From Solimonas sp. K1W22B-7 (GTDB taxonomy: Bacteria > Pseudomonadota > Gammaproteobacteria > Nevskiales > Nevskiaceae), in the NCBI RefSeq assembly GCF_003428335.1, contig NZ_CP031704.1, positions 2,294,001 through 2,358,000 on the forward strand: a stretch of DNA of 64,000 nt. Direction: 5' to 3'. Positions 17,701-26,917 of the stretch are shown here, piece by piece (the first letter of the stretch is position 1; each line of letters begins with the position of its first letter). The notes below the pieces were generated by a model. That model saw only the letters and a list, made by a program, of their open reading frames with translations, was not told the DNA's origin and did no database searches. The translations under genes were made by a program, and so were the position numbers.

Positions 17701-20310
17701 GAGAAGCTGTCGGGCTCCACGCCCGAGATCCGCATCCCGGTGAAGCCGGAATACTTCCCCGGTGCGTACGTCTCGGTGGTGGTGATGTCGCCGCGCGTCG
17801 ACCAGCCGCTCAAGGAGGGCGTGGACCTGGGCAAGCCCAGCTTCCGCATGGGCTATCTGGAACTGCGGGTCAACGACCCCACGCGCGAGATGAAGGTGAA
17901 GGTATTGCCGCAGCGCGAGGAGATGCGCCCGCGCGAGACCGTGAAGATCGAACTGGAGGCGGCGCCGCGGCACAAGAAGCCCGGCGACCGTATCGAATAC
18001 GCGGTGGCGGTGCTCGACGAGGCGGTGTTCGACCTGATCAAGGACGGCAAGGACTACTTCGATCCGCTCAAGGGCTTCACCCGTCTCGACGCGCTGGACG
18101 TGGCCAACTTCGGCCTGCTGACGCGCCTGGTGGGGCGGCAGAAGTTCGAGAAGAAGGGCGCCAATCCCGGTGGCGACGGCGGCAGCGACCTGTCGATGCG
18201 CAGCATCGACAAGTACGTGGCCTACTGGAACCCGGCCTTGCCTGCCGACAGCAGCGGCCGTGCGCGCTTCGAGTTCCAGGCACCGGACAACCTCACCGGC
18301 TGGCGCATCCTGGCGCTGGCGGTGACGCCCGACGACCGCATGGGACTGGGGCAGGCGGTGGTCAAGGTCAACAAGAACACCGAGCTGCGACCGGCGCTGC
18401 CCAACCACGTGATCGCGGGGGACCGCTTCGATGCCGGCTTCACCCTGCTCAACCGCGGCAAGGGCGAGCGCAGTTTCACCCTGAGCATCCGCGCCGAGGG
18501 CGCGACGCAAGGCGCGAAGAGCGAAACCTTCACGCTCAAGCCCTTCGAGCGGCGCAACGTCTACCTGCCGCTGCAGGCGCCCACGGCGGGCGAGATCCGC
18601 CTGACCGTGCAGGCCGGCGAGGGCAAGGACGCCGACGCGCTGGTGCAGACGCTCAAGGTGCTGGCACGCAAGCCCAACATCACCGTGGCGGACTACGGCC
18701 ACTTCGAGGCCGGCGCGGAAGTGCGCATTCCCCTGAAGCTGCCGGAGACGATGGAGCGCGGCGAGCTGAAGTTCACGTTCGCGCCGACCGTGCTGGGCGA
18801 TCTCGACGGTGCCTTCGGCTACGTGCGCCAGTATCCCTATGCCTGCTGGGAGCAGCGCCTGACCAAGGCGGTGATGGCCGCGCACTACCTCAAGCTGCGT
18901 CCGCGTCTCAAGACGGTGGGCGACTGGCCGGAGGCGCAGCAGCTGGCCACGGCGACGCTGGAGCAGGCGGCGAGCTTCCAGGCGGAGGAGGGCGGCATGG
19001 GTTACTGGTCGCCCGACGCGCAGCGCCAGAGTCCCTACCTGTCGGCCTACACGGCGCTGGCCTTCGGCTGGATGAAGGACCTGGGCTACGAGCCGCCGAA
19101 GCTGGTCTGGGACCGCCTCGACACCTACCTCGAGAAGCTGCTGAAGGAAGACATCAGCGCCGAGGGCTTCGACGCCCCGGAGACGCGGGCGCAGGTGCGC
19201 GCCGTGGCGCTGGCGGCGCTGGCGCAGCGCGGCAAGCTGAAGAAAGACGACCTGGAGCGCTACGCCAGCTGGCTGCCGCGCATGGGCCTGTTCGGCCAGT
19301 CGCTGTTCCTGCAGGCGGCCAGCCGCGTCGACGGCAGCGGCCTGCTGATGAAACAGACGCGCGACCTGATCCTGTCGCGCGGCCAGGAGTCCGCCGGCAG
19401 CCTGATGCTGCGCGAGGATGACGACAGCAGCTGGCGCTGGTGGCTGCTGGGCTCCGAGCTGCGCTCCAACTGTGCCGCCTTGTCGGCTTTCACCGGCCGC
19501 TACGGCTGGGACGCGGCGATGACCGAGCTGCCGATGAAGCTGACGCGGACCATCACGCAGGCCCGCGGCAACCGCTTCCACTGGAGCAACACGCAGGAAA
19601 ACCTGTTCTGCACGCGCGCCTTCATCGAGTATGCCGACCGCTTCGAGTCGGTGACCCCTGACCTGCTGGCGCAGGTGATGCTGGGCGAGGCGAAGTTCGG
19701 CGAGGTGAAGGTCACGCGCGAGCAGGGCGGCCAGCTGCAGAAGCCGGTCACCGCGCAGCAGGCCGGCGCCGCGCCGCCGATCCTGATCCAGTCGCAGGGA
19801 CAGGGCCGTGCCTACTTCACGGCGGCACTGAGCTATGTCGAGAAGGAAGCCGCGGCCCGCGCGATCAACGCCGGCATGCAGGCACGGCGCAGTTACGCCG
19901 TCCTGCGCGACAAGACCTGGGTGCCGATGGAGCCGCCGCTGAAGCTGAAACGCGGCGACAAGGTGCGTGTGGAGCTGACCCTGGACCTGCCGTCCTGGGC
20001 GACCTACATCGTGGTGGACGACCCGGTGCCGGGCGGCCTGGAGCCGGTCAACCCGGACCTGGCCAACGTGCCGGGCGACGACGCCGCGCTGGCGATGGAT
20101 GGCGCCTATGCCTTCTACCACCGCGAGCTGCGCCATGACGCCGTGCGCTTCTTCGCCGACTCGGCGGGGCCGGGCGAGTACCGCATGGCCTGGCTCGGCG
20201 TCGCCGTGGCCACCGGCGACTTCGCCGTGCCGGAGACGCACGCGGAACTGATGTACAGCCCCGAGGTGTTCGGCAACGGCATGCCGGCCCGACTGACGGT
20301 GACCGAATGA
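14719..20310 (+). CDS. Bacterial alpha-2-macroglobulin (YfhM-like), thioester type
   Basis: This 1863-aa protein has a signal peptide (MRSSRLLLASLALLASSAAQ) and many beta-sandwich MG-type domains. The bait-region side is near 1150-1200, where YWNPALPADSSGRARFEF follows. The thioester region CWEQ (C1376-Q1379) is set in GYVRQYPYACWEQRLTKAV and matches the CxEQ motif. A helical toroid TED domain and a C-terminal domain follow. Such proteins trap proteases entering the periplasm and are usually encoded next to pbpC, as here. There is no clear lipobox cysteine after the signal peptide, so it may be soluble rather than a lipoprotein. It is about 200 aa longer than E. coli YfhM. Confidence 0.93.
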   Translation: MRSSRLLLASLALLASSAAQAEALGIVRVTPEGDDVKDTRQIVIAFDRAVVPLGRMEREASEVPVTLDPAIRCDWRWLDPSTLACNLPSDEKLRLASRYTVEIRPEFVTEQGEKLERGQTTRFVTERAQLRYTRVADWEGPGQPVVYARFTQPVTAASVAAALRIGGTAVQAQADPDDREMPFWTPRGEAREQWLLRPVRALPLDTAQRLWLSPGLESIYGTETGIEDREAENLHTFPELRLLGISCLRNAAPGSEPQWGIVHEGQSCDPLGGAALSFSAPVRTAEVKDRLTLEPDPRKAFKKDYDPWANGGDEGGSIGGHSRESSYSVSLPFNFIGGSSYRGALAAGLRDVFGRELKARDFAFRTGDRTPRMVFEHERAVIESGIDSEVPAIVTNLGSIDARFSRLTAAGLQKDQQHRVPVQPVRNIAFAMPLDVRGMIGASSGAVSGSIVTTPSTSSEPQRFFAEVTPWQVHAKLGNSNLLVWVTDMASGKPVSKAKVSVLLGFGGDSKAEAVTDSNGLAELPGTAVLDPELKNAGWRPDPGLMVRVAKDQDLALLPLEYEFQVDVYRASRNQFSEWRRPKHGHLRSWGTTAQGVYRAGETVQYKIYVRDEAGRSLAAAPKSGYTLKVYDPTGNAVLEQAKLSLSDFGALSGDLKLGERAAVGWYRFELTPDFAKDDPLEPLRVLVSDFTPAPFRVGAELRAHEAKPGDEVEAVLAARLHGGGPFSGAPARMVVRVDAAPFTSKDPVAMQYEFASYEARAAEPLLDTETQLDAQGQFAQKLKLPQIDTPYGRLLFDATVQDDRGKGIGAQATVPYYGRDRYAGVRWDGWMLQQGKEASVGTIVVGSDGKPVKGQPYYVKVDRQETKGARVKGAGNAYITRYVQSWKRVGTCKGRSKAEGVACAFTPDASGEFRITVMTQDTQGRLHESSTWVYAQGSDEVLWEDTPDYSLELRADRYEYKDGDTAKLMVKNPYPGARALVTVERYGVLDRWVEKLSGSTPEIRIPVKPEYFPGAYVSVVVMSPRVDQPLKEGVDLGKPSFRMGYLELRVNDPTREMKVKVLPQREEMRPRETVKIELEAAPRHKKPGDRIEYAVAVLDEAVFDLIKDGKDYFDPLKGFTRLDALDVANFGLLTRLVGRQKFEKKGANPGGDGGSDLSMRSIDKYVAYWNPALPADSSGRARFEFQAPDNLTGWRILALAVTPDDRMGLGQAVVKVNKNTELRPALPNHVIAGDRFDAGFTLLNRGKGERSFTLSIRAEGATQGAKSETFTLKPFERRNVYLPLQAPTAGEIRLTVQAGEGKDADALVQTLKVLARKPNITVADYGHFEAGAEVRIPLKLPETMERGELKFTFAPTVLGDLDGAFGYVRQYPYACWEQRLTKAVMAAHYLKLRPRLKTVGDWPEAQQLATATLEQAASFQAEEGGMGYWSPDAQRQSPYLSAYTALAFGWMKDLGYEPPKLVWDRLDTYLEKLLKEDISAEGFDAPETRAQVRAVALAALAQRGKLKKDDLERYASWLPRMGLFGQSLFLQAASRVDGSGLLMKQTRDLILSRGQESAGSLMLREDDDSSWRWWLLGSELRSNCAALSAFTGRYGWDAAMTELPMKLTRTITQARGNRFHWSNTQENLFCTRAFIEYADRFESVTPDLLAQVMLGEAKFGEVKVTREQGGQLQKPVTAQQAGAAPPILIQSQGQGRAYFTAALSYVEKEAAARAINAGMQARRSYAVLRDKTWVPMEPPLKLKRGDKVRVELTLDLPSWATYIVVDDPVPGGLEPVNPDLANVPGDDAALAMDGAYAFYHRELRHDAVRFFADSAGPGEYRMAWLGVAVATGDFAVPETHAELMYSPEVFGNGMPARLTVTE

Positions 20311-21047
20311 ACGAAGACTGGGATTGGTACGTGAGCGAACTGGAGGGTCGTCCCGCGGCGACCTGCCTGGACCTGTCGCTGGGCGCCGAGACGCCGCTGC
20401 CGCAGCTGCCGCACCTGGTGTGGCTGCGGCTGGAGCTGCAGCAGCCCGGCAGCGACGGCCTGCCCGGCGAGGAAGAGGAAGAGGCCCTGCTGGCGCTGGA
20501 GGAGGAGCTGGCGACGCTGGACGACGAAGACACGCGTTACGTCGGCCGCCGCGACAGCGAAGGCGCGCGGGATTTCTTCTTCTACGACGCGATGCCCGAC
20601 GACTGGCCGGAGCGCTGTGCCCGCGTGATGGCCGGCTTCGCCGGCTATCGCCATGAGACCGGGATGCGCGAGGACCGCGACTGGAGCCTGTACCGGGATG
20701 TTCTGTATCCACGTGGCGAGGATTTCGAGCGCATGCAGAACCGTCGCGCCTGCGAGGCCTTGCAGGACAATGGCGACGACCTGGCGACACCGCGCGAGAT
20801 CGACCACTGGATCTACTTCGGCGATGGCGCCGCCTGCGCGGCCTTCGAGCGCCGTGCCGACGAGCTGGGCTTTTCGGTGCGCGCGCGCGTGGCGCCGCAC
20901 GACGAGGAGCCACGCCACTGCCTGCAGCTCTACCGCATCGACATCCCCGCGCCGGAGCGCATCGACGAGGTGACGCTGCCGCTGTACCGCGCCGTCCGCG
21001 AGGCCGGCGGTGACTACGATGGCTGGGAGTCGCAGGTCGTCGAGTGA
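20307..21047 (+). CDS. DUF695 and RraB-domain protein between A2M and PBP1C
   Basis: This 246-aa acidic soluble protein has two parts. The N-terminal part (about 1-110, starting MNEDWDWYVSELEGRPA) resembles DUF695. The C-terminal part (about 135-246) resembles the RNase E inhibitor RraB: DDLATPREIDHWIYFGDGAA, ELGFSVRARV and a GGDYDGWESQVV ending. RraB binds RNase E in E. coli, but DUF695-RraB proteins are a separate, uncharacterised group. The ATG overlaps the A2M stop (ATGA) and its TGA overlaps the pbpC GTG, so it is tightly inserted in an otherwise periplasmic operon. Confidence 0.75.
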   Translation: MNEDWDWYVSELEGRPAATCLDLSLGAETPLPQLPHLVWLRLELQQPGSDGLPGEEEEEALLALEEELATLDDEDTRYVGRRDSEGARDFFFYDAMPDDWPERCARVMAGFAGYRHETGMREDRDWSLYRDVLYPRGEDFERMQNRRACEALQDNGDDLATPREIDHWIYFGDGAACAAFERRADELGFSVRARVAPHDEEPRHCLQLYRIDIPAPERIDEVTLPLYRAVREAGGDYDGWESQVVE

Positions 21048-23116
21048 AGGCAAACCCCGCAAAGCTCGCGGCGGGGTTGCTTGCGGTGCTCGCCCTGGCG
21101 ACGCTGCTGGCGCAGCGTCCGCTGCCGCGCACGCTGCAGCCGCAGCCCGGGCAGGCGGCGCAGGCCCTGGTGCTGGACCGCCAGGGCCGGCCGCTGAACC
21201 TGCGCTACGACGGCGGCTGGAACCTGCAGGAGCGCGTGCCGCTGGAGCAGGTGCCGCCGCTGCTGCGGCAGGCCTTCGTCGAGGCCGAGGACCGGCGCTA
21301 CTGGGCGCATCACGGCGTGGACTGGCGCGCGCGCTTCTCGGCCACCTGGACCAACCTGCGCGCCGGCCGCTCGCTGCGCGGCGCCAGCACCATCACGGAG
21401 CAGGCGCTACGCGTGCTCAACCCGCGCCCGCGCACGCTGTGGTCGCGCTGGGTCGAAGGCTTCGAGGCGCTGCGCCTGGACGCGCGCTTTTCCAAGCCCG
21501 ATATCCTCGAGTTCTATCTCAACCAGGTGCCCTACGGCGCCAACCGCCGCGGCGTGGCGCCCGCCGCGCACTACTACTTCGGGCGCAGCCTGGAGACGCT
21601 GTCGGAACGCGAGATGCTGGCGCTGGCGGTGCTGGTGCGCGCGCCCTCGCGGCTGGTACGCCAGCCCGAGGCGCTGGATGCCGCGATCGCGCGCCTGGCG
21701 CAGCGCCTGGCGGAGCAGGGTGCCCTGGCGCCTGAGCGCCTCGCCGCGCTGCAGGCCCAGCACCTGAGCTGGGCGAAGCAGCCGCCGGAGCTGGCGGCCG
21801 CGCACTTCGCCGCCGAGGCACAGCGTCGCTACGCCGGTACACCGCCGCTGCGCAGCAGCCTGGACGCCGCATTGCAGGCCAGCGCCGAGGGCTTCCTGCG
21901 CCAGCGCCTCGAGGGCCTGCGCAGCCAGGGCGTGCGGCAGGGCGCGCTGCTGGCAGTGGACCTGGACGGCAACCGCGTGCGCGCCTATGCCTCGGTGGAC
22001 GACGAGCATCCGGGCGTGGTCGGCGTGGACGCGGTGCAGGCGCTGCGCCAGCCCGGCTCCACGCTCAAGCCGCTGCTCTACGCCATGGCGATCGAGAAGG
22101 GCTGGAACGCCGACACCGTGCTGGAGGACACGCGCCTGACCGAGCGCGTCAATGCCGGCCTGCACGAGTACCGCAACTACAGCCGCATGCACTACGGCCG
22201 CGTCAGCCTGCGCGAGGCCCTGGGCAATTCGCTGAACATCCCGGCGCTCAAGGCCCTGCAGTTCGTCGGCGGCGAAGCCTTCCTGCAGCGCCTGCGCGCG
22301 CTGGGCATGGAGGGCCTGTCGCGCCATCCGGATTTCTACGGTGACGGCATCGCCCTGGGCAATGGCGAGGTCTCGCTGTTCCAGCTGGTGCAGGCCTATG
22401 CCGCGCTGACACGGGGCGGGCAGTGGCAGGCCCTGAGCCTGCTGGAGAACGACCCGGCGCCGCGCCCGCTGCGCCCGCTGATCCAGCCGGCGGCGGCGCG
22501 CGCGATCAGCGAGATCATCTCCGACCCGCAGGCGCGGCTGCTGGAATTCGGCGACGGCGGCCTGCTGCGCTTCCCGGCCGAGACGGCGGTGAAGACCGGC
22601 ACCTCCAGCGACTACCGCGATGCATGGACCGTGGCCTACAACGGCCGCTACCTGGTCGGCGTCTGGATGGGCAACCTCTCCGGCCGCGAGACCGACGGCA
22701 TCACCGGCGCCCAGGGCCCGGCGCTGCTTACGCGCTCCCTGCTGGCGCGGCTGGAAGCGGACCGGCCGTTGCAGCGGTCCCAGCGCCTGGCGCACGCCGC
22801 CGGAGCCCTGCCGGCCGAACCGGCGGTCACCACGGCTCCGCCGGCCGAGCCGCGGCTCAGCCAGCCCTTCGACGGCCTGATGCTGGCGATGGATCCGCGC
22901 ATCCCCGACCGGCTGGAAGCCTTCGAATTCGTCGCCGAATGGAACCGCCCGCTGCGGCGGACCACCTGGCACGTGAACGGCGCCTCGCCGGTGACGGTCG
23001 AAGGAGGCCGCTACCTGTGGCCGCTGGCCCGTGGCCGGCAGCGGGTCTGGGCCGAGCTGGAAACCGAGGACGGCCAGCGCGGCCGCACGCCCGAGACGGC
23101 CTTCCTGGTGAAGTAG
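21044..23116 (+). CDS. pbpC: Penicillin-binding protein 1C
   Basis: This 690-aa bifunctional peptidoglycan synthase has an N-terminal anchor (about 8-23), a glycosyltransferase domain with catalytic glutamate E82 in [14 protein letters not shown] and [11 protein letters not shown], and a transpeptidase domain with SxxK at GSTLK (S339, K342), SLN and KTGTSS (K517). The C-terminal BiPBP-like domain (about 600-690) is typical of PbpC. The start is GTG at 21044, overlapping the RraB-like gene. Coupling with alpha-2-macroglobulin follows the conserved idea that the protease trap protects and PbpC repairs the envelope. Confidence 0.94.
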   Translation: MKANPAKLAAGLLAVLALATLLAQRPLPRTLQPQPGQAAQALVLDRQGRPLNLRYDGGWNLQERVPLEQVPPLLRQAFVEAEDRRYWAHHGVDWRARFSATWTNLRAGRSLRGASTITEQALRVLNPRPRTLWSRWVEGFEALRLDARFSKPDILEFYLNQVPYGANRRGVAPAAHYYFGRSLETLSEREMLALAVLVRAPSRLVRQPEALDAAIARLAQRLAEQGALAPERLAALQAQHLSWAKQPPELAAAHFAAEAQRRYAGTPPLRSSLDAALQASAEGFLRQRLEGLRSQGVRQGALLAVDLDGNRVRAYASVDDEHPGVVGVDAVQALRQPGSTLKPLLYAMAIEKGWNADTVLEDTRLTERVNAGLHEYRNYSRMHYGRVSLREALGNSLNIPALKALQFVGGEAFLQRLRALGMEGLSRHPDFYGDGIALGNGEVSLFQLVQAYAALTRGGQWQALSLLENDPAPRPLRPLIQPAAARAISEIISDPQARLLEFGDGGLLRFPAETAVKTGTSSDYRDAWTVAYNGRYLVGVWMGNLSGRETDGITGAQGPALLTRSLLARLEADRPLQRSQRLAHAAGALPAEPAVTTAPPAEPRLSQPFDGLMLAMDPRIPDRLEAFEFVAEWNRPLRRTTWHVNGASPVTVEGGRYLWPLARGRQRVWAELETEDGQRGRTPETAFLVK

Positions 23117-23185
23117 TTTTTCCTTGCCGATCAGGGCACAGGACTTGCTTCTTCAGGTAGTACACGATTACTGCGGCGCAGCCCT

Positions 23186-23213
23186 CTTGATTCCTCGGGG
23201 GGTGGCCGCATTT
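23186..23213 (+). promoter_or_regulatory. Candidate heat-shock (sigma-32) promoter of lon
   Basis: CTTGAT (23186-23191) and CCGCATTT (23206-23213) are 14 bp apart. The E. coli sigma-32 consensus is CTTGAA and CCCCATNT with 13-17 bp spacing, so each half has one or two mismatches. It lies 45 bp upstream of the lon GTG; lon is a classical heat-shock gene. A housekeeping -10 (CATAAT, 23228-23233) lies further downstream. Confidence 0.45.
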
Positions 23214-23258
23214 CTGCAAGGTTGCGGCATAATGCCAGCGACCCCAACAGGAAGATCC

Positions 23259-25670
23259 GTGGAAACCCTGACCGACCGATCCGCCCCCGTACTCCCGCTT
23301 CGCGATGTGGTGGTGTTCCCCCACATGGCGATCCCCCTGTTCGTCGGACGCGAGAAATCCATCAAGGCGCTGTCGGCCGCCATGCAGAACGACAAGCGCA
23401 TCCTGCTGCTTGCCCAGAAGACCGCGGACACCGACGATCCTGCCGAGAAGGACCTCTACGAGGTCGGCACCCTGGCCAGCATCCTGCAGATGCTCAAGCT
23501 GCCCGACGGCACCGTGAAGGTGCTGGTCGAAGGCGTGCGCCGTGCCCGCGTCACCCGCCTGGATTTCGGCAGCGAGTTCCTGGTGGCCGACTGCCAGCCG
23601 CTGCCGGAAGACCCGGCCACGGTGACCGACGACAAGGAGATCGACGCGATGACGCGTTCGATCCTGGCCCAGTTCGAGCAGTACTCCAAGCTCAACAAGA
23701 AGATCCCGGCCGAGCTGCTGCCCTCGCTGGCCAGCATGGATTCGGCCGGCCGCCTGGCCGACACCATCGCCGCGCACCTCAACCTCAAGCTGGAAGACAA
23801 GCAGCAGGTCCTGGAGATCCAGGACCCCAAGCCGCGCCTCGAGCATGTCGCCTCGCAGCTGGAAGGCGAGATCGACGTGCTGCAGATCGAGAAGAAGATC
23901 CGCTCGCGCGTGAAGCAGCAGATGGAGAAGAACCAGCGCGAGTACTACCTCAACGAGCAGATGAAGGCCATCCAGAAGGAACTGGGTGACAACGAGGATG
24001 GCCCCAGCGAGCTGGAAGAGCTGACCCAGAAGGTCGAGCGCGCCGGCATGCACAAGGATGCCAAGACCAAGGCCCGCGCCGAGCTCAACAAGCTGAAGAT
24101 GATGCCGGCGATGTCGGCCGAGGCGACGGTGGTGCGCAACTACCTCGACTGGCTGACGCAGATGCCGTGGAAGCGCCGCAGCAAGACCGTGATCGACCTG
24201 CAGGCCTGCCAGGACAAGCTCGACGCCGATCACTACGGCCTGGAGAAGGTCAAGGAACGCATCGTCGAGTATCTGGCAGTGCAGTCGCGCGTAAAGAAGA
24301 TCAAGGGCCCGATCCTGTGCCTGGTCGGTCCTCCGGGCGTGGGCAAGACCTCGCTCGGCCGCTCCATCGCCGAGTCGGTCAACCGCAAGTTCGTGCGCAT
24401 GTCGCTGGGCGGCGTGCGCGACGAGGCGGAGATCCGCGGTCACCGTCGCACCTACATCGGTTCCATGCCCGGCAAGATCGTGCAGAACCTGTCGAAGGTG
24501 GGCGTGAAGAACCCGCTGTTCCTGCTCGACGAAATCGACAAGATGAGCATGGACTTCCGCGGCGATCCGTCGTCGGCGCTGCTCGAGGTGCTCGACCCGG
24601 AGCAGAACTCCACCTTCCAGGATCACTACCTTGAAGTGGACTTCGACCTGTCCGACGTCATGTTCATCGCCACCGCCAACACGCTGAACATTCCCGGTCC
24701 GCTGCTGGACCGCATGGAAGTGATCCGCCTGCCGGGCTACACCGAGGACGAGAAGGTCAACATCGGCCGCCAGTACCTGGTGCCCAAGCAGATGAAGCAG
24801 AACGGCCTGAAGGACGGCGAACTGGAGATCAGCGACAGCGCGCTGCGTTCCGTCGTGCGCATCTACACGCGTGAAGCCGGCGTGCGCAAGCTGGAACAGC
24901 ACATCAGCAAGATCGCACGCAAGACCGTCAAGCAGCTGCTGATGAAGCCGGCCGACAAGAAGGTCAAGGTCACCGACAAGAACATCGACAAGTTCCTCGG
25001 CATCCCGCAGTACCGCTACGGCCGCGCCGAAGAGAAGAACCAGATCGGCCAGGTCACTGGCCTGGCCTGGACCGAGGTCGGCGGCGAGCTGCTGACGATC
25101 GAGGCGGCGTTGACGGCGGGCAAGGGCAAGATGACGCAGACCGGCTCGCTGGGCAACGTCATGCAGGAGTCCATCCAGGCCGCCCTGACCGTGGTGCGCT
25201 CGCGCGCCAAGGCCTTCGGCATCGACCCGGAGTTCTACGCCAAGAACGACCTGCACGTGCACGTGCCCGAGGGCGCCACGCCCAAGGACGGCCCCTCGGC
25301 CGGCATCGCCATGTGCACGGCGCTGGTCTCGGCCCTGACCGGCATCCCGGTGCGTGCGGATGTCGCCATGACCGGCGAGATCACGCTGCGCGGCGAAGTG
25401 CTGCCCATCGGCGGACTCAAGGAAAAGATGCTCGCGGCCCAGCGCGGCGGTATCCAGACCGTGATCATCCCGCAGGAGAACGTCAAGGACCTGGCCGACA
25501 TCCCGGACAACGTCAAGAGCAAGCTCAACATCGAACCGGTCCGCTGGGTCGAGGACGTGCTGAAGCTGGCCCTGGAACGCCTGCCGGAACCCAGGCCGGA
25601 AACCGAGGCCACGCCGGCGGCGCCGGCCAATCCGGCGGAAGGTACGGCCGACAGCGCAAGGGCGCACTGA
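23259..25670 (+). CDS. lon: ATP-dependent protease Lon
   Basis: This 803-aa cytoplasmic protease degrades misfolded and regulatory proteins. It has an N-terminal substrate-binding domain opening with [15 protein letters not shown], a AAA+ module with Walker [10 protein letters not shown] (357-365, K363), and a peptidase domain with the catalytic dyad S680 (DGPSAGIAM) and K721 (GGLKEKM). Length and dyad spacing match E. coli Lon (784 aa; S679, K722). GTG at 23259 is preferred because AGGAAG lies just upstream and the N-terminus then matches the family. ATG 23232 falls in a putative -10 element. A strong terminator follows. Confidence 0.97.
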   Translation: METLTDRSAPVLPLRDVVVFPHMAIPLFVGREKSIKALSAAMQNDKRILLLAQKTADTDDPAEKDLYEVGTLASILQMLKLPDGTVKVLVEGVRRARVTRLDFGSEFLVADCQPLPEDPATVTDDKEIDAMTRSILAQFEQYSKLNKKIPAELLPSLASMDSAGRLADTIAAHLNLKLEDKQQVLEIQDPKPRLEHVASQLEGEIDVLQIEKKIRSRVKQQMEKNQREYYLNEQMKAIQKELGDNEDGPSELEELTQKVERAGMHKDAKTKARAELNKLKMMPAMSAEATVVRNYLDWLTQMPWKRRSKTVIDLQACQDKLDADHYGLEKVKERIVEYLAVQSRVKKIKGPILCLVGPPGVGKTSLGRSIAESVNRKFVRMSLGGVRDEAEIRGHRRTYIGSMPGKIVQNLSKVGVKNPLFLLDEIDKMSMDFRGDPSSALLEVLDPEQNSTFQDHYLEVDFDLSDVMFIATANTLNIPGPLLDRMEVIRLPGYTEDEKVNIGRQYLVPKQMKQNGLKDGELEISDSALRSVVRIYTREAGVRKLEQHISKIARKTVKQLLMKPADKKVKVTDKNIDKFLGIPQYRYGRAEEKNQIGQVTGLAWTEVGGELLTIEAALTAGKGKMTQTGSLGNVMQESIQAALTVVRSRAKAFGIDPEFYAKNDLHVHVPEGATPKDGPSAGIAMCTALVSALTGIPVRADVAMTGEITLRGEVLPIGGLKEKMLAAQRGGIQTVIIPQENVKDLADIPDNVKSKLNIEPVRWVEDVLKLALERLPEPRPETEATPAAPANPAEGTADSARAH

Positions 25671-25688
25671 GGTCTGAGGCGGCAAGGC

Positions 25689-25716
25689 AAAAAGGCGCGG
25701 TCTCCGCGCCTTTTTG
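25689..25716 (+). terminator. Rho-independent terminator after lon
   Basis: The sequence AAAAAGGCGCGG, a TCT loop and CCGCGCCTTTTT form a GC stem flanked by A and T tracts, 19 bp after the lon stop. Confidence 0.9.
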
Positions 25717-25807
25717 CTGCCTGTCATCCTGACGAGCGCGTCAGCTTGCGGCGTGCAGGTCGCCGACGGCACCATGTTCCGGGCACGAAGCCGCCCGGAG
25801 GATCAGG

Positions 25808-26104
25808 ATGAGTCGCAGGTACGAGTACATTTCATATGCCGCCATCGGCGTGGGAGTGGGCGCCTTCCTTCTTGCCGTCTACCTGGGCCAGGGCAGCACG
25901 ACGGTCAACATCTGGGGACCCGGCGGCGCTCCGCCGTTTCTGGCCATGCTCATCGGCTCTTCGATCCTGGCCTTCCAATGGGCTCGTGCCAAGGAAAGCC
26001 GACTCCCGGGCTGGATCGGATTGCTGCCGCCCCCTCTGAGCATCCTGGCGCTGCTTGTCGTGATCAGGAGCGGGCGCAGCCCGGCGCCGCGGGACAAGCC
26101 CTAG
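25808..26104 (+). CDS. Small membrane protein of unknown function
   Basis: This 98-aa protein has three hydrophobic segments: about 10-27, 42-58 and 68-86. Charged residues at both ends suggest a small integral inner-membrane protein. No family is recognised. GGAGGATCAGG lies just before the ATG at 25808. Its TAG overlaps the GTG of the phosphodiester glycosidase gene by one base, so the two are translated together. Confidence 0.65.
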   Translation: MSRRYEYISYAAIGVGVGAFLLAVYLGQGSTTVNIWGPGGAPPFLAMLIGSSILAFQWARAKESRLPGWIGLLPPPLSILALLVVIRSGRSPAPRDKP

Positions 26105-26829
26105 TGTTGCCGTTGCGGTGGCTCCTTTTCGTCCTGGCCCTGACGGCCAGTCTTGCCGGTGAGGCACGCGACCCGCGCTTCACGGTGCAGGCCGTGGACA
26201 CCCGCAGCCAATCGCTGGAGCTGTTCCTGGACGACGAAGCCGGGCGGCCCTTCCATCGTTTCGAGCGCCTCGATTCCTGGCTGCAGACCCAGGGACGGCG
26301 GCTGCGCTTCGCCATGAACGCCGGGATGTTCCAGCCGGACTATTCGCCGGTCGGGCTGTTCGTCTCCAATGGTCGCCAGCGCCAGCCGCTGAATCTCTCC
26401 GCAGGCAAGGGAAACTTCTTCCTCGAGCCCAACGGGGTGTTCCTGCTGGGTGGCGCCGGCCCGAGGGTCGTGGAGTCATCCAGGTATCCCTCGATGGCGC
26501 AGGGCGTGCGTCTGGCGACGCAGTCGGGGCCGCTGCTGCTGAGGGCCGGCCGAATTCACCCGTCCTTCAATCCGCAGTCGCAATCGCGTCTGATCCGCAA
26601 TGGCGTGGGTGTGCGTGGAGCGATGGCCTATTTCGTGATCAGCGAGCAGCCGGTCAGCTTCCACGAGTTCGCCGTCTTTTTCCGCGACGAGCTGCGTTGT
26701 GCCGATGCGCTGTATCTGGACGGCACCGTTTCGGGCCTTTATTCGCGGGAACTGGCGCGAAACGACGCCAGGGCCGATCTGGGGCCGATGATCGCTGTCG
26801 TGGAGCAAATCCCGCGGGACAGGCCCTAG
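26104..26829 (+). CDS. Phosphodiester glycosidase-like (DUF2233/NAGPA) exported protein
   Basis: This 241-aa protein has a signal peptide (about 1-20, MLPLRWLLFVLALTASLAGE) and the NAGPA/DUF2233 fold. FAMNAGMFQPDYSPVGL carries the NAGM family signature, and LYLDGTVSGLY matches the conserved late strand. Relatives include the uncovering enzyme that cleaves GlcNAc phosphodiesters, and bacterial YigE-like proteins. A periplasmic hydrolase acting on cell-wall or teichoic-like phosphodiesters is likely; the substrate is unknown. The GTG at 26104 is chosen because it gives the signal peptide and overlaps the previous stop (TAGTG). Confidence 0.8.
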   Translation: MLPLRWLLFVLALTASLAGEARDPRFTVQAVDTRSQSLELFLDDEAGRPFHRFERLDSWLQTQGRRLRFAMNAGMFQPDYSPVGLFVSNGRQRQPLNLSAGKGNFFLEPNGVFLLGGAGPRVVESSRYPSMAQGVRLATQSGPLLLRAGRIHPSFNPQSQSRLIRNGVGVRGAMAYFVISEQPVSFHEFAVFFRDELRCADALYLDGTVSGLYSRELARNDARADLGPMIAVVEQIPRDRP

Positions 26830-26917
26830 CGCCGCCGTGCCGGCGGGCTGCCCTCGGTCGCCGCCTTGTGGCAGCGTATGCTGTACCGGATCGTTGGCTG
26901 TTCGGAGCAGGGAAGGC

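Noticed and set aside
14728-21132. Open frame of about 2134 codons on the minus strand opposite A2M, DUF695-RraB and pbpC
   Set aside because: It mirrors the third-codon GC bias of the plus-strand genes, which have clear domains and motifs; the minus translation is Arg/His/Gln/Ala-rich without any recognisable fold.
23232-23258. Alternative ATG start for lon
   Set aside because: The ATG overlaps a putative -10 element and has no ribosome-binding sequence; GTG 23259 gives the family N-terminus.
22857-25775. Long minus-strand frame opposite lon and the end of pbpC
   Set aside because: Lon has full catalytic motifs on the plus strand; the minus translation is a Leu/Val/Asp/His-rich shadow.
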